Shown here: positions 6,057 to 13,888 of the stretch, in pieces
Layout: each line of letters begins with the position of its first letter
Position numbering within the stretch: the first letter of the stretch is position 1
Source of the DNA: JAJISG01 sp964347345
GTDB taxonomy: Archaea; Thermoplasmatota; Thermoplasmata; RBG-16-68-12; JAJISG01
Direction: 5' to 3'
Length of the DNA: 29,311 bases
NCBI GenBank assembly: GCA_964347345.1
Contig: CAYFYB010000021.1
Span: 1-29,311, forward strand
The notes under the pieces: model-generated
The model's input: only the letters and a program-made list of their open reading frames with translations
Told to the model about the DNA's origin: nothing
Databases searched by the model: none
Program-made: the position numbers and the translations under genes

Positions 6057-6710
6057 CTAAGGCCTGCGGAGCCTCGGGAGGAACCTCCCGGTCCGCGCCA
6101 TGTAGCCCCGATATCCACTGCCGAAGACCTCCTCGGAGGCGAGCAGCCCCTCTTCCAGGCGGGCGCGGTAGTTGGCGATGGCCAGGACGATGAGGAAGTT
6201 GACGAACAGCAGGGCGTGGAGGAAGACGAAGGCGGCGGCCAGGTTGAACAGAAGGATGGCCGTGTAGGCCGGATGGCGGATCCAAGCGTAGGGCCCACTG
6301 GTGACGAGCCTGTGGTCCGCCTCCACAGCGATTTCCACAACCATATAGCGACCCAGGTGCCTCTCGCTAGAGAGGGCCAGGTAAACCGCGGGCACGATGA
6401 GGACGATCCCCACAATCTGCGTGTATGTGTCCCCCGGAAAGGCGACGTTAGCTTCGGTCCCATAGATCCACGCAGGAACAAGGAGCCCCAGGATAAGGGC
6501 GAAGATCGGCACGAGGGAGTTAGTTGAGACCCAGAGGACCTGCAACGCTCTCGGCACTGGCCTGCTACGCGCCTCGACGTAGGGGCGGGACCGCCGGAGG
6601 GCCGCAGTTTGAGCGCCGGCGCGCACGATGAGGAAGACCACGACCAAACCCAGCGCGGCCACCCCACGAATCACGATGGCATCGAGCATCCGGCCAGAGT
6701 AGCCCCTCAT
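6057..6710 (-). CDS. Isoprenylcysteine carboxyl methyltransferase-like membrane protein (ICMT/PEMT family)
   Basis: A 217-residue integral membrane protein with about five hydrophobic segments. The C-terminal half has the family signature: HRLVTSGPYAWIRHPAYTA, then a hydrophobic helix pair, NYRARLEEG and a final FGSGYRGYMARTGRFLP. These motifs form the SAM-binding part of ICMT and phospholipid N-methyltransferases. Prokaryotic relatives are usually annotated only as isoprenylcysteine methyltransferase-like, since prenylated CaaX proteins are not established in archaea. The real acceptor may be a lipid or a small molecule. The start at ATG 6710 is chosen for the first hydrophobic segment; a downstream ATG (MLDAIVIRG) is possible. 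It converges with tag and diverges from the zinc-ribbon gene. Confidence 0.85.
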   Translation of the reverse strand: MRGYSGRMLDAIVIRGVAALGLVVVFLIVRAGAQTAALRRSRPYVEARSRPVPRALQVLWVSTNSLVPIFALILGLLVPAWIYGTEANVAFPGDTYTQIVGIVLIVPAVYLALSSERHLGRYMVVEIAVEADHRLVTSGPYAWIRHPAYTAILLFNLAAAFVFLHALLFVNFLIVLAIANYRARLEEGLLASEEVFGSGYRGYMARTGRFLPRLRRP

Positions 6711-6764
6711 TAGTGATATCCGTTTGGATTACTTCATCGTGAGATTCCACTCTCGCTCCCAAGA

Positions 6765-6772
6765 CCTTAATA
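6765..6772 (+). promoter_or_regulatory. TATA box for the zinc-ribbon gene
   Basis: CCTTAATA centred 25 bases before ATG 6794, as expected for a leaderless archaeal transcript. Confidence 0.45.
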
Positions 6773-6793
6773 CGAGCCCACCCTAGTTTCTGC

Positions 6794-6964
6794 ATGCCCC
6801 GTTGTCCTGTCTGCAGAGGGGAGGAGAGCCGGTCCGTCCACGCGAAGGACGTGGAGATACGGGGCAGCAGATACCGCTACGACGTCCGCTACTGCCCAAG
6901 CTGCGCCGTCAAGTTCACGTCCTTCACCTCCACGGAGGAGCAGGAGGCCGTTCAGGACGCCTAA
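6794..6964 (+). CDS. 56-residue zinc-ribbon protein
   Basis: A short gene with ATG at 6794 and TAA at 6962-6964. The protein starts MPRCPVC and has a second knuckle CPSC at residues 34-37, the two CxxC pairs of a zinc ribbon. The beta strands between them (VEIRGSRYRYDVRYC) and the following KFTSFTSTEEQ resemble the zinc ribbon of NrdR and of small archaeal ribbon proteins. The NrdR ATP-cone is absent. It probably binds nucleic acid or protein; the partner is unknown. A TATA-like box sits at leaderless distance. It lies 54 bases upstream of the GHKL ATPase on the same strand, but that gene has its own TATA box. Confidence 0.75.
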   Translation: MPRCPVCRGEESRSVHAKDVEIRGSRYRYDVRYCPSCAVKFTSFTSTEEQEAVQDA

Positions 6965-6992
6965 AATCACTTTCGATAGCAGTGCCGCTACC

Positions 6993-6998
6993 TATAAA
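6993..6998 (+). promoter_or_regulatory. TATA box for the GHKL ATPase
   Basis: TATAAA, centred about 24 bases before ATG 7019, typical of a leaderless transcript. It lies in the 54-base gap after the zinc-ribbon gene. Confidence 0.55.
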
Positions 6999-7018
6999 CC
7001 CTCTCCGCCGCTCCTCAT

Positions 7019-8653
7019 ATGGTGGTGGAGCTGGATTCGAAGAAGAGGAGTGGAGCCCTCGCTGGACTGAGGCAAGCTTTTCGTCGGATGCTCAGCGCTC
7101 TCCGACGCTCCCGACAGCCGCCTGAGGCCCTCGGAATAGAGGTTCAGGCCGACATAGGGGACCGGATAGCGGCAATCAAGTTCCTGGCCGACAGCCAGGG
7201 CCCCTGGAAGGCTCTCCTGGAGCAGGTAGAGAACGCCATCGATGAGTATCCCCCAGGGTACGAGAACAGGGGTCCCATCGAGGTCAGGGTAGTGAGGCGG
7301 GGTCAGGGCTCGTATATCACCATCAAGGACCACGGGAGAGGCTTCGTTCCCGACAAGAGGGGAGTGCCCGACCTGAAGGGCGTGGTCACCCGCGTTGCCA
7401 ACTCCTTCAAGGGAAAGATCGAGGACTATAAGGGGGCTCAAGGGGAGTTCGCCGTTGGCCTCTTCGGCTTCAGAACCATCGGCAAGGAGATGGTCATCGA
7501 AACAAGGACGGATTACGGTGGCTATCCGCATCTCTCCGAGAGGTACCGCCTCTCCAGAAGGGGCGTCTCCGACACCTACGTCATGAGGATTGATGCGGAC
7601 AGCCTGAAGGCCCACATCGAGAGGTCTGAGGCCAACCGGCAGAATCCGGGGACCACCATCACCATCAGGAAACTTCGTAACCCGAGGCTCTGGACAGGCG
7701 CCAAGGTCAAGAAGGCCATCGAGGAGGAGCTCTGGGGCAGGCTGCTGGAGAAGGGCCTCACCGTGCGGGTGGAGGATAGGAAGAAGCTCTTGGAGGTCGT
7801 TCCGAAGGAGAGGGCTTTCGAGGGGGCTCTCTTCCCCAGGTCTAAAGTGTCTACAGATTTTGGCCCCGTCCGCCTGGAACTCTACGTGCTGGAGAAGGAG
7901 GACCGCAGCGCTGCCGTCCCAGTCCTAAGGGCCAAGGAGAAGGGGTCCGGGGCCACTCGGGTGTACCGGGACCTGACAGAGATCGATGAATTTCAGTGCG
8001 CTCCATGGAGCCTAAGGCGTATACAGGGGTGGGTCCGGTTTGACGGTGCCACCCTCTCAGGCCCCCACAGGGGACAGTTCCTCCAAGATGAGAGGTACCA
8101 CGCCTTCGTGGCGGCCTTGAAGGGGGTGGAGGATGAACTCAGCTCTGTGGTCCGAGTTCAGGATGCCCAGAGGGAGAAGATTGGCCTCAGAAGGGTCCTA
8201 CGACAGCTCAGGGGGGACCTGGAGAGGGTTTGCCGGGAGCTGCCCCACCTGGACATATTCAGGATAGCCAGGAACAGGCCCGATTCTCTCTTCATCACAG
8301 GGCCACCCGTTCGCAGGCCTCCGCAGGCAGCCCGAAAGAAACAGGTTCGCAAGGCAAAAGGCGACAATGGCGGCCCGAAGAGGAGACGTCTGGTGGGCCT
8401 GCCATTGCCGGAGTTCATCACGGACGGAATGTCCTGGCGCTCGAGGTATGCTTCCGAACTGCATGTGGTATACATCAACAAGGGTCACCCGGACTACGAG
8501 AGGGAGAGCGTCACTCACAAGAGGTGGTACCGCTACATGCTGAAGCTGTACACGAAGGAGCTGGTCCTCCAGTGCTACAACGGCACTGACGAGGAATCTA
8601 GACTGCTGGAAGCCGCGATCGAGGCCCAGATCAGGGCTGAAGAGGACCTATAG
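7019..8653 (+). CDS. Stand-alone GHKL-type ATPase (Hsp90/MutL/topo VI-B-like fold)
   Basis: A 544-residue protein with the Bergerat ATP-binding fold near its N-terminus. The N-box is LLEQVENAID (Glu68, Asn72, Asp75), the G1 box IKDHGRGF (Asp104), the G2 lid GEFAVGLFGFRTIG (142-155) and the G3 strand GTTITI (211-216). After the ATPase domain there is a region with a transducer-like look (about 220-420), a very basic linker (about 426-455, rich in Lys/Arg) and a C-terminal alpha-helical part. There is no histidine-kinase dimerisation domain, receiver or topoisomerase A partner nearby. The GHKL family includes Hsp90, MutL, gyrase B, topo VI-B and MORC. This one resembles the general ATPase-transducer layout, but I cannot place it in a named subfamily. 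The basic linker suggests contact with nucleic acid (inference). Confidence 0.75.
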   Translation: MVVELDSKKRSGALAGLRQAFRRMLSALRRSRQPPEALGIEVQADIGDRIAAIKFLADSQGPWKALLEQVENAIDEYPPGYENRGPIEVRVVRRGQGSYITIKDHGRGFVPDKRGVPDLKGVVTRVANSFKGKIEDYKGAQGEFAVGLFGFRTIGKEMVIETRTDYGGYPHLSERYRLSRRGVSDTYVMRIDADSLKAHIERSEANRQNPGTTITIRKLRNPRLWTGAKVKKAIEEELWGRLLEKGLTVRVEDRKKLLEVVPKERAFEGALFPRSKVSTDFGPVRLELYVLEKEDRSAAVPVLRAKEKGSGATRVYRDLTEIDEFQCAPWSLRRIQGWVRFDGATLSGPHRGQFLQDERYHAFVAALKGVEDELSSVVRVQDAQREKIGLRRVLRQLRGDLERVCRELPHLDIFRIARNRPDSLFITGPPVRRPPQAARKKQVRKAKGDNGGPKRRRLVGLPLPEFITDGMSWRSRYASELHVVYINKGHPDYERESVTHKRWYRYMLKLYTKELVLQCYNGTDEESRLLEAAIEAQIRAEEDL

Positions 8654-8670
8654 GACGGGGAGGCAGGCTC

Positions 8671-8892
8671 CTACTTCTTCTTCATTATCTTCATCCAGCC
8701 GCCGCTCTCGAAGACCTGGAGGCCACGGCTCTCTAGGAGCCTCTTGAACTCATCCCAGGAGATGACCTCCAGGCGCGCGTTGCGGCCCTTCGTGAACTGA
8801 ATGCCGTTGGTGCCCTTCACCTTACCAGGTACGAGTCCCTTCCGCCGCGCAATCTCAATAGCCCTCTCAGCGCTTATTGGCTCCATTACCAC
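8671..8892 (-). CDS. Small basic protein of unknown function (73 aa)
   Basis: A 73-residue basic protein ending KIMKKK. The first part (PISAERAIEIARRKG) looks helical, followed by strands with KGTNGIQFTKGRNARLEVISWDEFKRLLESRG. GTG 8892 is preferred because AAGGAGGG (8899-8906) lies six bases upstream; the next ATG (8886) would put the site twelve bases away. It converges with the GHKL ATPase gene. I do not recognise the family. The fold could be a small winged-helix or antitoxin-like DNA-binding protein, but no partner toxin is present. Confidence 0.6.
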   Translation of the reverse strand: MVMEPISAERAIEIARRKGLVPGKVKGTNGIQFTKGRNARLEVISWDEFKRLLESRGLQVFESGGWMKIMKKK

Positions 8893-8898
8893 TTTACA

Positions 8899-8906
8899 CC
8901 CTCCTT
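8899..8906 (-). promoter_or_regulatory. Shine-Dalgarno of the 73-aa protein
   Basis: AAGGAGGG on the minus strand, six bases before GTG 8892. It decides between the GTG and the ATG two codons later. A TATA-like TTTAATAA lies further upstream at 8949-8956, so this gene has a leader. Confidence 0.55.
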
Positions 8907-9036
8907 ACACCAGGCCAGTATGAGGCCAGTGGCGAATGCTGGTGTCGCTTATTAAAGCTTTTGGCAAGTGGCTGACTTGGACCCCCCCTAGACCATCACC
9001 TTAGCCCCACAAACGCCCGACCCTTCGCCAATAACC

Positions 9037-9041
9037 TTTAT
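9037..9041 (+). promoter_or_regulatory. TATA-like box of the sugar cassette
   Basis: CCTTTATC around 9035-9042, centred 24 bases before the GTG start at 9063. It is the only promoter-like site seen before the three tightly linked sugar genes. Confidence 0.4.
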
Positions 9042-9062
9042 CCCCCAAGCTTATACAACGGC

Positions 9063-10361
9063 GTGAAGCTCTTTGGGACCTCCGGAATTCGAGGCCGATA
9101 TCCAGACTATGTTGATGAGGTCCTCTTTCTCAGAGTGGGTCAGGCCCTTGCCACCTTCCTCGAGGACGTTGTGGTGGGCAGGGACGTGCGCGAGAGCGGC
9201 GTACCCCTGCAGTCGGCGCTGATGGCTGGACTGACCTCCGGAGGTGCCGCTGTCCACGACTGCGGGGTGGTAACCACTCCTACGGTGGCCCATCTGGCCT
9301 CAAAGTTTGATGGAGGCGCCATCGTAACGGCCTCCCACAATCCTCCCGAGTACAATGGGTTGAAACTGTGGAGCCCCTCAGGGATGGCCTTCGATGAGGA
9401 ACTGAGGCGTCGCCTGGAGGAAGCCATGGAATCGACTCCATCCCATGAGGGGTGGGAGGAAGTTGGGCAGGTCTATGGCTACCAAGGCGCCTTGGAGGAG
9501 CACAAGGACAGGATTCTGGCCGCTGTCCAACCCTCAGATATCAAGGTGGCTCTGGACTGTGGAAACGGTACCACGAGCCTTCTGACGCCCTTCGTTCTAA
9601 GGGAGATGGGGTGTGATCTGGTGACAATACATTGTCATCCCGACGGAACATTTCCGGGGAGGGGGGCAGAGCCGACGGAGGAGGCCCTGGAAGGCCTCCG
9701 GCGGACCGCCTCCCGGTCCAGATGCGACGTAGGGGTCGCCCACGACGGTGACGGCGACAGGATGGTCGCTGTGGACGAGAAGGGGGTCGTCATCAAGCCG
9801 GAAAAGCTCCTGATACTTTTTGCCCGGGCCATCAAAGCCAGGAAGGTGGCGGTCCCAGTGGATGCGTCCATGGTTTTGGAAGACACCCTGGGGAGAGACA
9901 GGGTGATAAGGACCAGGGTAGGCGACGTATTTGTCGCCGAAGCTGTCCTCAAGGAGGAGGCGGATTTAGGAGGGGAGGCCTCCGGCACGTGGATCTTTCC
10001 GGAGTATGCCCTGTGCCCCGACGGCATATACGCTGCCGCCTATCTCTGTTCCATCCTCCAGCAGGGGACTTTGGGAAGCCTCTTGGAGGATGTCCCGGAG
10101 TATCCCCTCCTCCGGGGTTCCGTCGTCTATCAGCCAACTCAACGTAGGGATGAAAAGCTAGAAGAGGAGCTAGCATCGTTGGATGTTGAAGCGGTCTCCC
10201 GTCTCGATGGATGGCGACTGGAGTTTGAAGACGGCTGGGCTCTCGTGAGGCCCTCAGGGACGGAGCCAAAGATAAGAATTACAGCGGAGGCGCGAAAGGA
10301 GGGTAGGGCAAGGGAGATATACGCAAGTCTACATTCGAAGGTCTCCAAGGCGATTCTATGA
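9063..10361 (+). CDS. glmM: Phosphohexomutase (phosphoglucosamine mutase / phosphomannomutase type)
   Basis: A 432-residue alpha-D-phosphohexomutase that interconverts hexose (or hexosamine) 6-phosphate and 1-phosphate. It has the phosphoserine loop TASHNPPEYNG (Ser91), the magnesium loop DGDGDR (Asp228, 230, 232), a sugar-binding GEASGTW segment and the phosphate-binding RPSGTEPK (396-403). The N-terminus is FGTSGIRG. The start is GTG 9063, with a TATA-like box at leaderless distance and no Shine-Dalgarno. Its stop overlaps the start of the nucleotidylyltransferase (ATGA), so they are translationally coupled. The substrate (glucosamine, mannose or glucose phosphate) cannot be read from sequence. 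The GlmU-like partner suggests glucosamine, so the symbol is provisional. Confidence 0.9.
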   Translation: MKLFGTSGIRGRYPDYVDEVLFLRVGQALATFLEDVVVGRDVRESGVPLQSALMAGLTSGGAAVHDCGVVTTPTVAHLASKFDGGAIVTASHNPPEYNGLKLWSPSGMAFDEELRRRLEEAMESTPSHEGWEEVGQVYGYQGALEEHKDRILAAVQPSDIKVALDCGNGTTSLLTPFVLREMGCDLVTIHCHPDGTFPGRGAEPTEEALEGLRRTASRSRCDVGVAHDGDGDRMVAVDEKGVVIKPEKLLILFARAIKARKVAVPVDASMVLEDTLGRDRVIRTRVGDVFVAEAVLKEEADLGGEASGTWIFPEYALCPDGIYAAAYLCSILQQGTLGSLLEDVPEYPLLRGSVVYQPTQRRDEKLEEELASLDVEAVSRLDGWRLEFEDGWALVRPSGTEPKIRITAEARKEGRAREIYASLHSKVSKAIL

Positions 10362-11584
10362 AGGCTTTCCTGCTGGCCGCAGGTGAGGGGACAAGGATGC
10401 GTCCCCTTACTGCCAACTGTCCGAAGCCCCTCCTGCCCGTGGCCGGAAGGCCCTTCTTGGAGCACGTTCTCGATAGCCTCAGGCTAGCCGGAATCACTTC
10501 GTCCACGATCCTCATCGGCTGGAGGGGGAGGAGGCTCAAGGAGCACTTCGGTCATGGCGAATCCCTGGGCATGACTCTTAACTACGTCGAGCAGGAGGCC
10601 CTGGAGGGCACTGCGGCCGCCGTCGCCCTGGCTCAGGGTGAGGTTGGTGCGCGATTCCTCTGCGTCAACGGCGACATCGTATTCGATGGTAAGGACCTGA
10701 AGGGAATGATCCGGAAGTACGGGAAGGGGGACGCGGTTGTGATGGCGGCGGCCAAGGCCGAGAGACCCGAGCTCTTCGGTTCCGTTCAGGTACAGAAGAA
10801 TCGCCTGGTCGGCATCGAGGAGAAACCTTCGAAGGCTCCGAGTCCGTGGGTGAACGCCGGAATATACCTCTTCAACGACACCATCTTCGACCTCATCAGG
10901 AAGACGCCTAGGTCGCCCAGGGGTGAGTATGAGATCACGGACACCCTCAAGCTTCTCCTCAAGAAGGAGGACGTGATGGTATACCAGCTGGAGCGACCAT
11001 GGCTCGATGTCGGCTATCCCTGGGACCTTCTGAAGGCCAACGAAGTCCTCTTGGCCGGTCTGAAGGAAGAGATGGAGGGGGAAGTGGAGGATGGCGTCGT
11101 CCTCAAGGGTCCCGTCAGGGTGGCAGACGGGGCCCTCGTAAGGACCGGAACCTACGTGGAAGGCCCCGTTTATCTGGATAAGGGGAGCGTCGTGGGGCCC
11201 AACTGCTACATCCGATCCTCCACGTACGTCGGGGAGGGTTGCAAGGTGGGGAACGCCTGCGAGGTCAAGAACTCCATCATCATGAAGAACAGCCATGTTC
11301 CCCACCACAACTACGTGGGCGACAGCATCATAGGGGAGGGATGCAACCTGGGCTCGGGAACGAAGGTGGCCAATCTTCGGTTGGACGGTAGGACGATCTC
11401 CGTCGTGATCAAAGGTAGGAGAGTGGACACGGGTCTGAGGAAGCTCGGCGTCATCATGGGGGATGGTGTGAAGACCGGGATCAACGTCTCCATAGATGTG
11501 GGCACGATCATCGGGGAGGATACATCCATCGGCCCGGGGGCCGTCGTCCGAGGAAGCGTGTCCCCCGGGAGCAGGATTTACTGA
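10358..11584 (+). CDS. glmU: Sugar-1-phosphate nucleotidylyltransferase with left-handed beta-helix (GlmU-like)
   Basis: A 408-residue two-domain enzyme. The N-terminal domain has LAAGEGTRMRPLT (nucleotide-binding loop), KPLLPVAGRP, the metal-binding VNGD at about residue 106, and NAGIYLF. Together these make the NTP transferase that produces NDP-sugar. From about residue 240 hexapeptide repeats with small and valine residues form a left-handed beta-helix, ending in GAVVRGSVSPGSRIY. In archaeal GlmU-like (Sugar-1-P transferase/acetyltransferase) proteins this helix acetylates glucosamine-1-phosphate. It overlaps glmM by four bases and is two bases from the glycosyltransferase, so the three genes form one operon. 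Glucose-1-phosphate thymidylyltransferase-like activity is an alternative. Confidence 0.88.
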   Translation: MKAFLLAAGEGTRMRPLTANCPKPLLPVAGRPFLEHVLDSLRLAGITSSTILIGWRGRRLKEHFGHGESLGMTLNYVEQEALEGTAAAVALAQGEVGARFLCVNGDIVFDGKDLKGMIRKYGKGDAVVMAAAKAERPELFGSVQVQKNRLVGIEEKPSKAPSPWVNAGIYLFNDTIFDLIRKTPRSPRGEYEITDTLKLLLKKEDVMVYQLERPWLDVGYPWDLLKANEVLLAGLKEEMEGEVEDGVVLKGPVRVADGALVRTGTYVEGPVYLDKGSVVGPNCYIRSSTYVGEGCKVGNACEVKNSIIMKNSHVPHHNYVGDSIIGEGCNLGSGTKVANLRLDGRTISVVIKGRRVDTGLRKLGVIMGDGVKTGINVSIDVGTIIGEDTSIGPGAVVRGSVSPGSRIY

Positions 11585-11586
11585 AC

Positions 11587-12723
11587 ATGAGGGTCGCTCA
11601 GGTCTGCCCCTACTTCCACCCCCACGTCGGTGGGGTAGAATCCCACGTGCTGGACATATCCGTGGAGCTGGTGACAAGGGGTCACGAGGTGACCGTCGTG
11701 ACCAGCCGCCACGCCCAGCTGCCCGTGAGGGACCATCTGGAGGGCGTGGAGATCCATAGGTCCAGGGTGCTGGTGACCCTCTTCAGGTCGCCCGTCACTC
11801 CAAGCCTGGATGAAGACTTGATGGAGGTCCCGGCAGACGTATACCACGCCCATTCACCCCCACCTGTTACGTCTTACTTCGCAGCCAAAGCCTCTGCCAG
11901 GACAGAGATCCCGCTGGTCGTCACCTACCACTGCGATCCAGAGGTGCCGGGTCCCTTCGGTTCCCTGGTCACGGGCCTCTACAGAAGAACCCTGGAGAGC
12001 TACACCATCAACAAGGCGGCAGGGGTAATCGCCACCACCAAGACCTATGCAGCCACCTCCAGAAGCCTGTGGAGGCTGGACCCCGCAGTCATCCCTAATG
12101 CAGTGGACACAAAGAGGTTCCATCCCGCTGTCTCCGGGACCGCTGTTAGGGAGAAACACGGCATCGGGGAGGAGCAGCCCTTGGTACTCTTCGTGGGTAG
12201 GCTGGTCCGTCACAAGGGGATAGAGTACCTCTTCCAGGCCCTGGTGAATTTGGACGCACGCCTTCTCATAGTCGGCAGCGGTGACCATGCATCCTTCTTG
12301 CAGAAGATGGCCTCCGCTCTCGGCCTTGGGGAGAAGGTGATCTTTGCCGGAAAGGTCTCCCCTGAGGTCCTACCTAGCTACTACGCCGCCTGCGATGTCT
12401 TCGTCCTTCCGTCAATCTCCAGGCTGGAAGCCTTTGGCATTGCCGCCCTGGAGGCGATGGCTAGCGGGAGGCCTGTAGTCGTGTCCGATGTGCCCGGCGT
12501 GAGGGAGGTCATAAGCGACGGTGTTGAGGGGGTCCTGGCGGAGCCCATGAACCCGGAGGACATCGCGTACAAGATAGGCACGCTCCTACGAGACCCCGCC
12601 CAGGGGCACAAGATGGGCTCTCGAGGCAGACGCAAGGTGGAGCAGGATTTCGCCCTAAATAGGGTGGTTGACCGCTTGGAGGACTGTTACGCGCGGCTTC
12701 AATCCACCACTTTTAGCGAATAG
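11587..12723 (+). CDS. GT4 family glycosyltransferase
   Basis: A 378-residue retaining glycosyltransferase with the GT-B fold. The N-terminal domain has the Gly-rich start HPHVGGVESHV. The C-terminal domain has LFVGRLVRHKGIEYL, a GDHASF phosphate-contact region and the EX7E motif with Glu281 and Glu289 (EAFGIAALE), followed by the GRPVVVSDVPGVREV loop that binds the donor. It is cytosolic, or peripheral at the membrane, and probably transfers the sugar activated by the two upstream enzymes to a lipid or glycan. Start ATG 11587 is two bases after the previous stop. The 3' end (TAG) overlaps the convergent JAMM gene by 25 bases. Confidence 0.92.
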   Translation: MRVAQVCPYFHPHVGGVESHVLDISVELVTRGHEVTVVTSRHAQLPVRDHLEGVEIHRSRVLVTLFRSPVTPSLDEDLMEVPADVYHAHSPPPVTSYFAAKASARTEIPLVVTYHCDPEVPGPFGSLVTGLYRRTLESYTINKAAGVIATTKTYAATSRSLWRLDPAVIPNAVDTKRFHPAVSGTAVREKHGIGEEQPLVLFVGRLVRHKGIEYLFQALVNLDARLLIVGSGDHASFLQKMASALGLGEKVIFAGKVSPEVLPSYYAACDVFVLPSISRLEAFGIAALEAMASGRPVVVSDVPGVREVISDGVEGVLAEPMNPEDIAYKIGTLLRDPAQGHKMGSRGRRKVEQDFALNRVVDRLEDCYARLQSTTFSE

Positions 12724-13076
12724 GGATCGCCGTTGCGGCCCCAGGCCCTCCAGGACCTCTCGTCATAGGGATAGGCGGTGATGATATGGACGTACCCGAG
12801 CCTCTGAAAGAAATCCAGGTCCTGTGGCGAAGGCCTAGCATCTGGCCCAGGATGGGAGTGCACGGTCCCCACGACACTGAAGTCGATGGGCAGCATGTGC
12901 AGATGGAAGATGGCATGGGATTCCCCTCCGACGGTCCCTGGGACGAGCATGATCTCGGATACCACCCCGCCCTCCGCCCTCAGGATGGCGCCAAACTCCA
13001 TGGGGTAGCTCTCCCGGGAGGCCTCGAGAATCATTTCCAGGGTCTCCCGCTGGATGGAGTCCGCCCGCTTCCTCAA
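12699..13076 (-). CDS. JAMM/MPN metalloprotease (archaeal Jab1-like)
   Basis: A 125-residue single-domain protein with the complete JAMM zinc site: Glu27 in YPMEFGAIL, and His73-x-His75-x7-Ser83-x2-Asp86 in HSHPGPDARPSPQD. Related archaeal JAMM proteins cleave ubiquitin-like SAMP conjugates or C-terminal extensions. The start is TTG 13076, whose last bases form a TTGA overlap with the NAD kinase stop. GGAGGG about eight bases upstream supports it. Residues before Glu27 are needed for the fold, so later starts are unlikely. It is the last gene of the phosphatase-NAD kinase-JAMM operon. Its link to NADP metabolism is not obvious. Confidence 0.88.
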   Translation of the reverse strand: MRKRADSIQRETLEMILEASRESYPMEFGAILRAEGGVVSEIMLVPGTVGGESHAIFHLHMLPIDFSVVGTVHSHPGPDARPSPQDLDFFQRLGYVHIITAYPYDERSWRAWGRNGDPYSLKVVD

Positions 13077-13888
13077 AGGTCCAGGCCCTCCATCAGCTTC
13101 TCGTTCACCCGGGAGTAGAAGGCCTTGGTGAAGCGCACGAAGCGGGCCCTTCTCTCGGAGATAGTGAAGCTGACCTTCTCTCCCCCCTTAAGCTTCTCCT
13201 CCTGCTGTCCGTCCAAGACTAGATAGCAGGCCCCGGGTTTCATCAGCTCCACCTCGATTCTGCTCTCCGCAGGAACGACGGTGGGGCGCAAGGTCTGCCG
13301 GAAGGGTGCTAGGGCCGTGATGACGAAGGCCCTGACCCTGGGATCCACCACTGGCCCTCCAGCCGACATGGAGTAGGCCGTTGATCCCGTGGGCGTCGCC
13401 ACGATTACGCCGTCTCCTTCGACCCGGGACACTGGCTCCCCATCCACTGATATCTTGAATCGCCTCACCTTAGCAAGACTGGCGGTGTGGATCACCGCCT
13501 CGTTGGTGCAGTCAGCCAACCGCCTTCCGGCTATGTCCACCCTGAGCTTTATCCTCTCATCAATGACGAACTTCCCCCGGGAGAGGTTCTGAAGGGCCCT
13601 CTCGAGGTCGCCGACGCTCACCTCTGTCAGGAAGCCGACCCGGCTGATGTTGACGCCCATAACCTGAAAGTCCCCCATCTGCAAGGCCCTCAGGATTGTG
13701 CCATCACCTCCCACGGTCACCAGAAAGTCGATGGCCATTACATCCAGGGCCGCACCCTCCTCGCCGAGCACCGACGCTAGGTCCTCCTCTATGAGGACCT
13801 TGTGCTCTCTTCTCAATATATCAACCACGGACTTCGTCGCCTTGATCGCCTTCGAGGACTTCGGGTTGGCGGTAACTCCGAACCTCAA
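13073..13888 (-). CDS. nadK: NAD kinase
   Basis: A 271-residue ATP- (or polyphosphate-) dependent NAD kinase, making NADP. It has the NTP-binding GGDGTIL (residues 60-64), an NE-like substrate contact in CTNEAVIH, the glycine-rich GDGVIVATPTGSTAYSMSAGGPVVDP loop, and a C-terminal VLDGQ. The frame stays open far upstream, but that part reads as shadow of the phosphatase gene. The family start (RFGVTANP) is at TTG 13888, which overlaps the phosphatase stop as TTGA and is preceded by GGAGGTG. Downstream it overlaps the JAMM gene in the same way. The pairing with an IMPase-like enzyme mirrors the fused MJ0917 protein. Confidence 0.93.
   Translation of the reverse strand: MRFGVTANPKSSKAIKATKSVVDILRREHKVLIEEDLASVLGEEGAALDVMAIDFLVTVGGDGTILRALQMGDFQVMGVNISRVGFLTEVSVGDLERALQNLSRGKFVIDERIKLRVDIAGRRLADCTNEAVIHTASLAKVRRFKISVDGEPVSRVEGDGVIVATPTGSTAYSMSAGGPVVDPRVRAFVITALAPFRQTLRPTVVPAESRIEVELMKPGACYLVLDGQQEEKLKGGEKVSFTISERRARFVRFTKAFYSRVNEKLMEGLDL

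Noticed and set aside
10484..11677. Long minus-strand open frame of 397 codons opposite the nucleotidylyltransferase
   Set aside because: It is antisense to a clearly recognised gene, has low-complexity His/Asp-rich composition typical of reversed GC-rich codons, and shows no motif.
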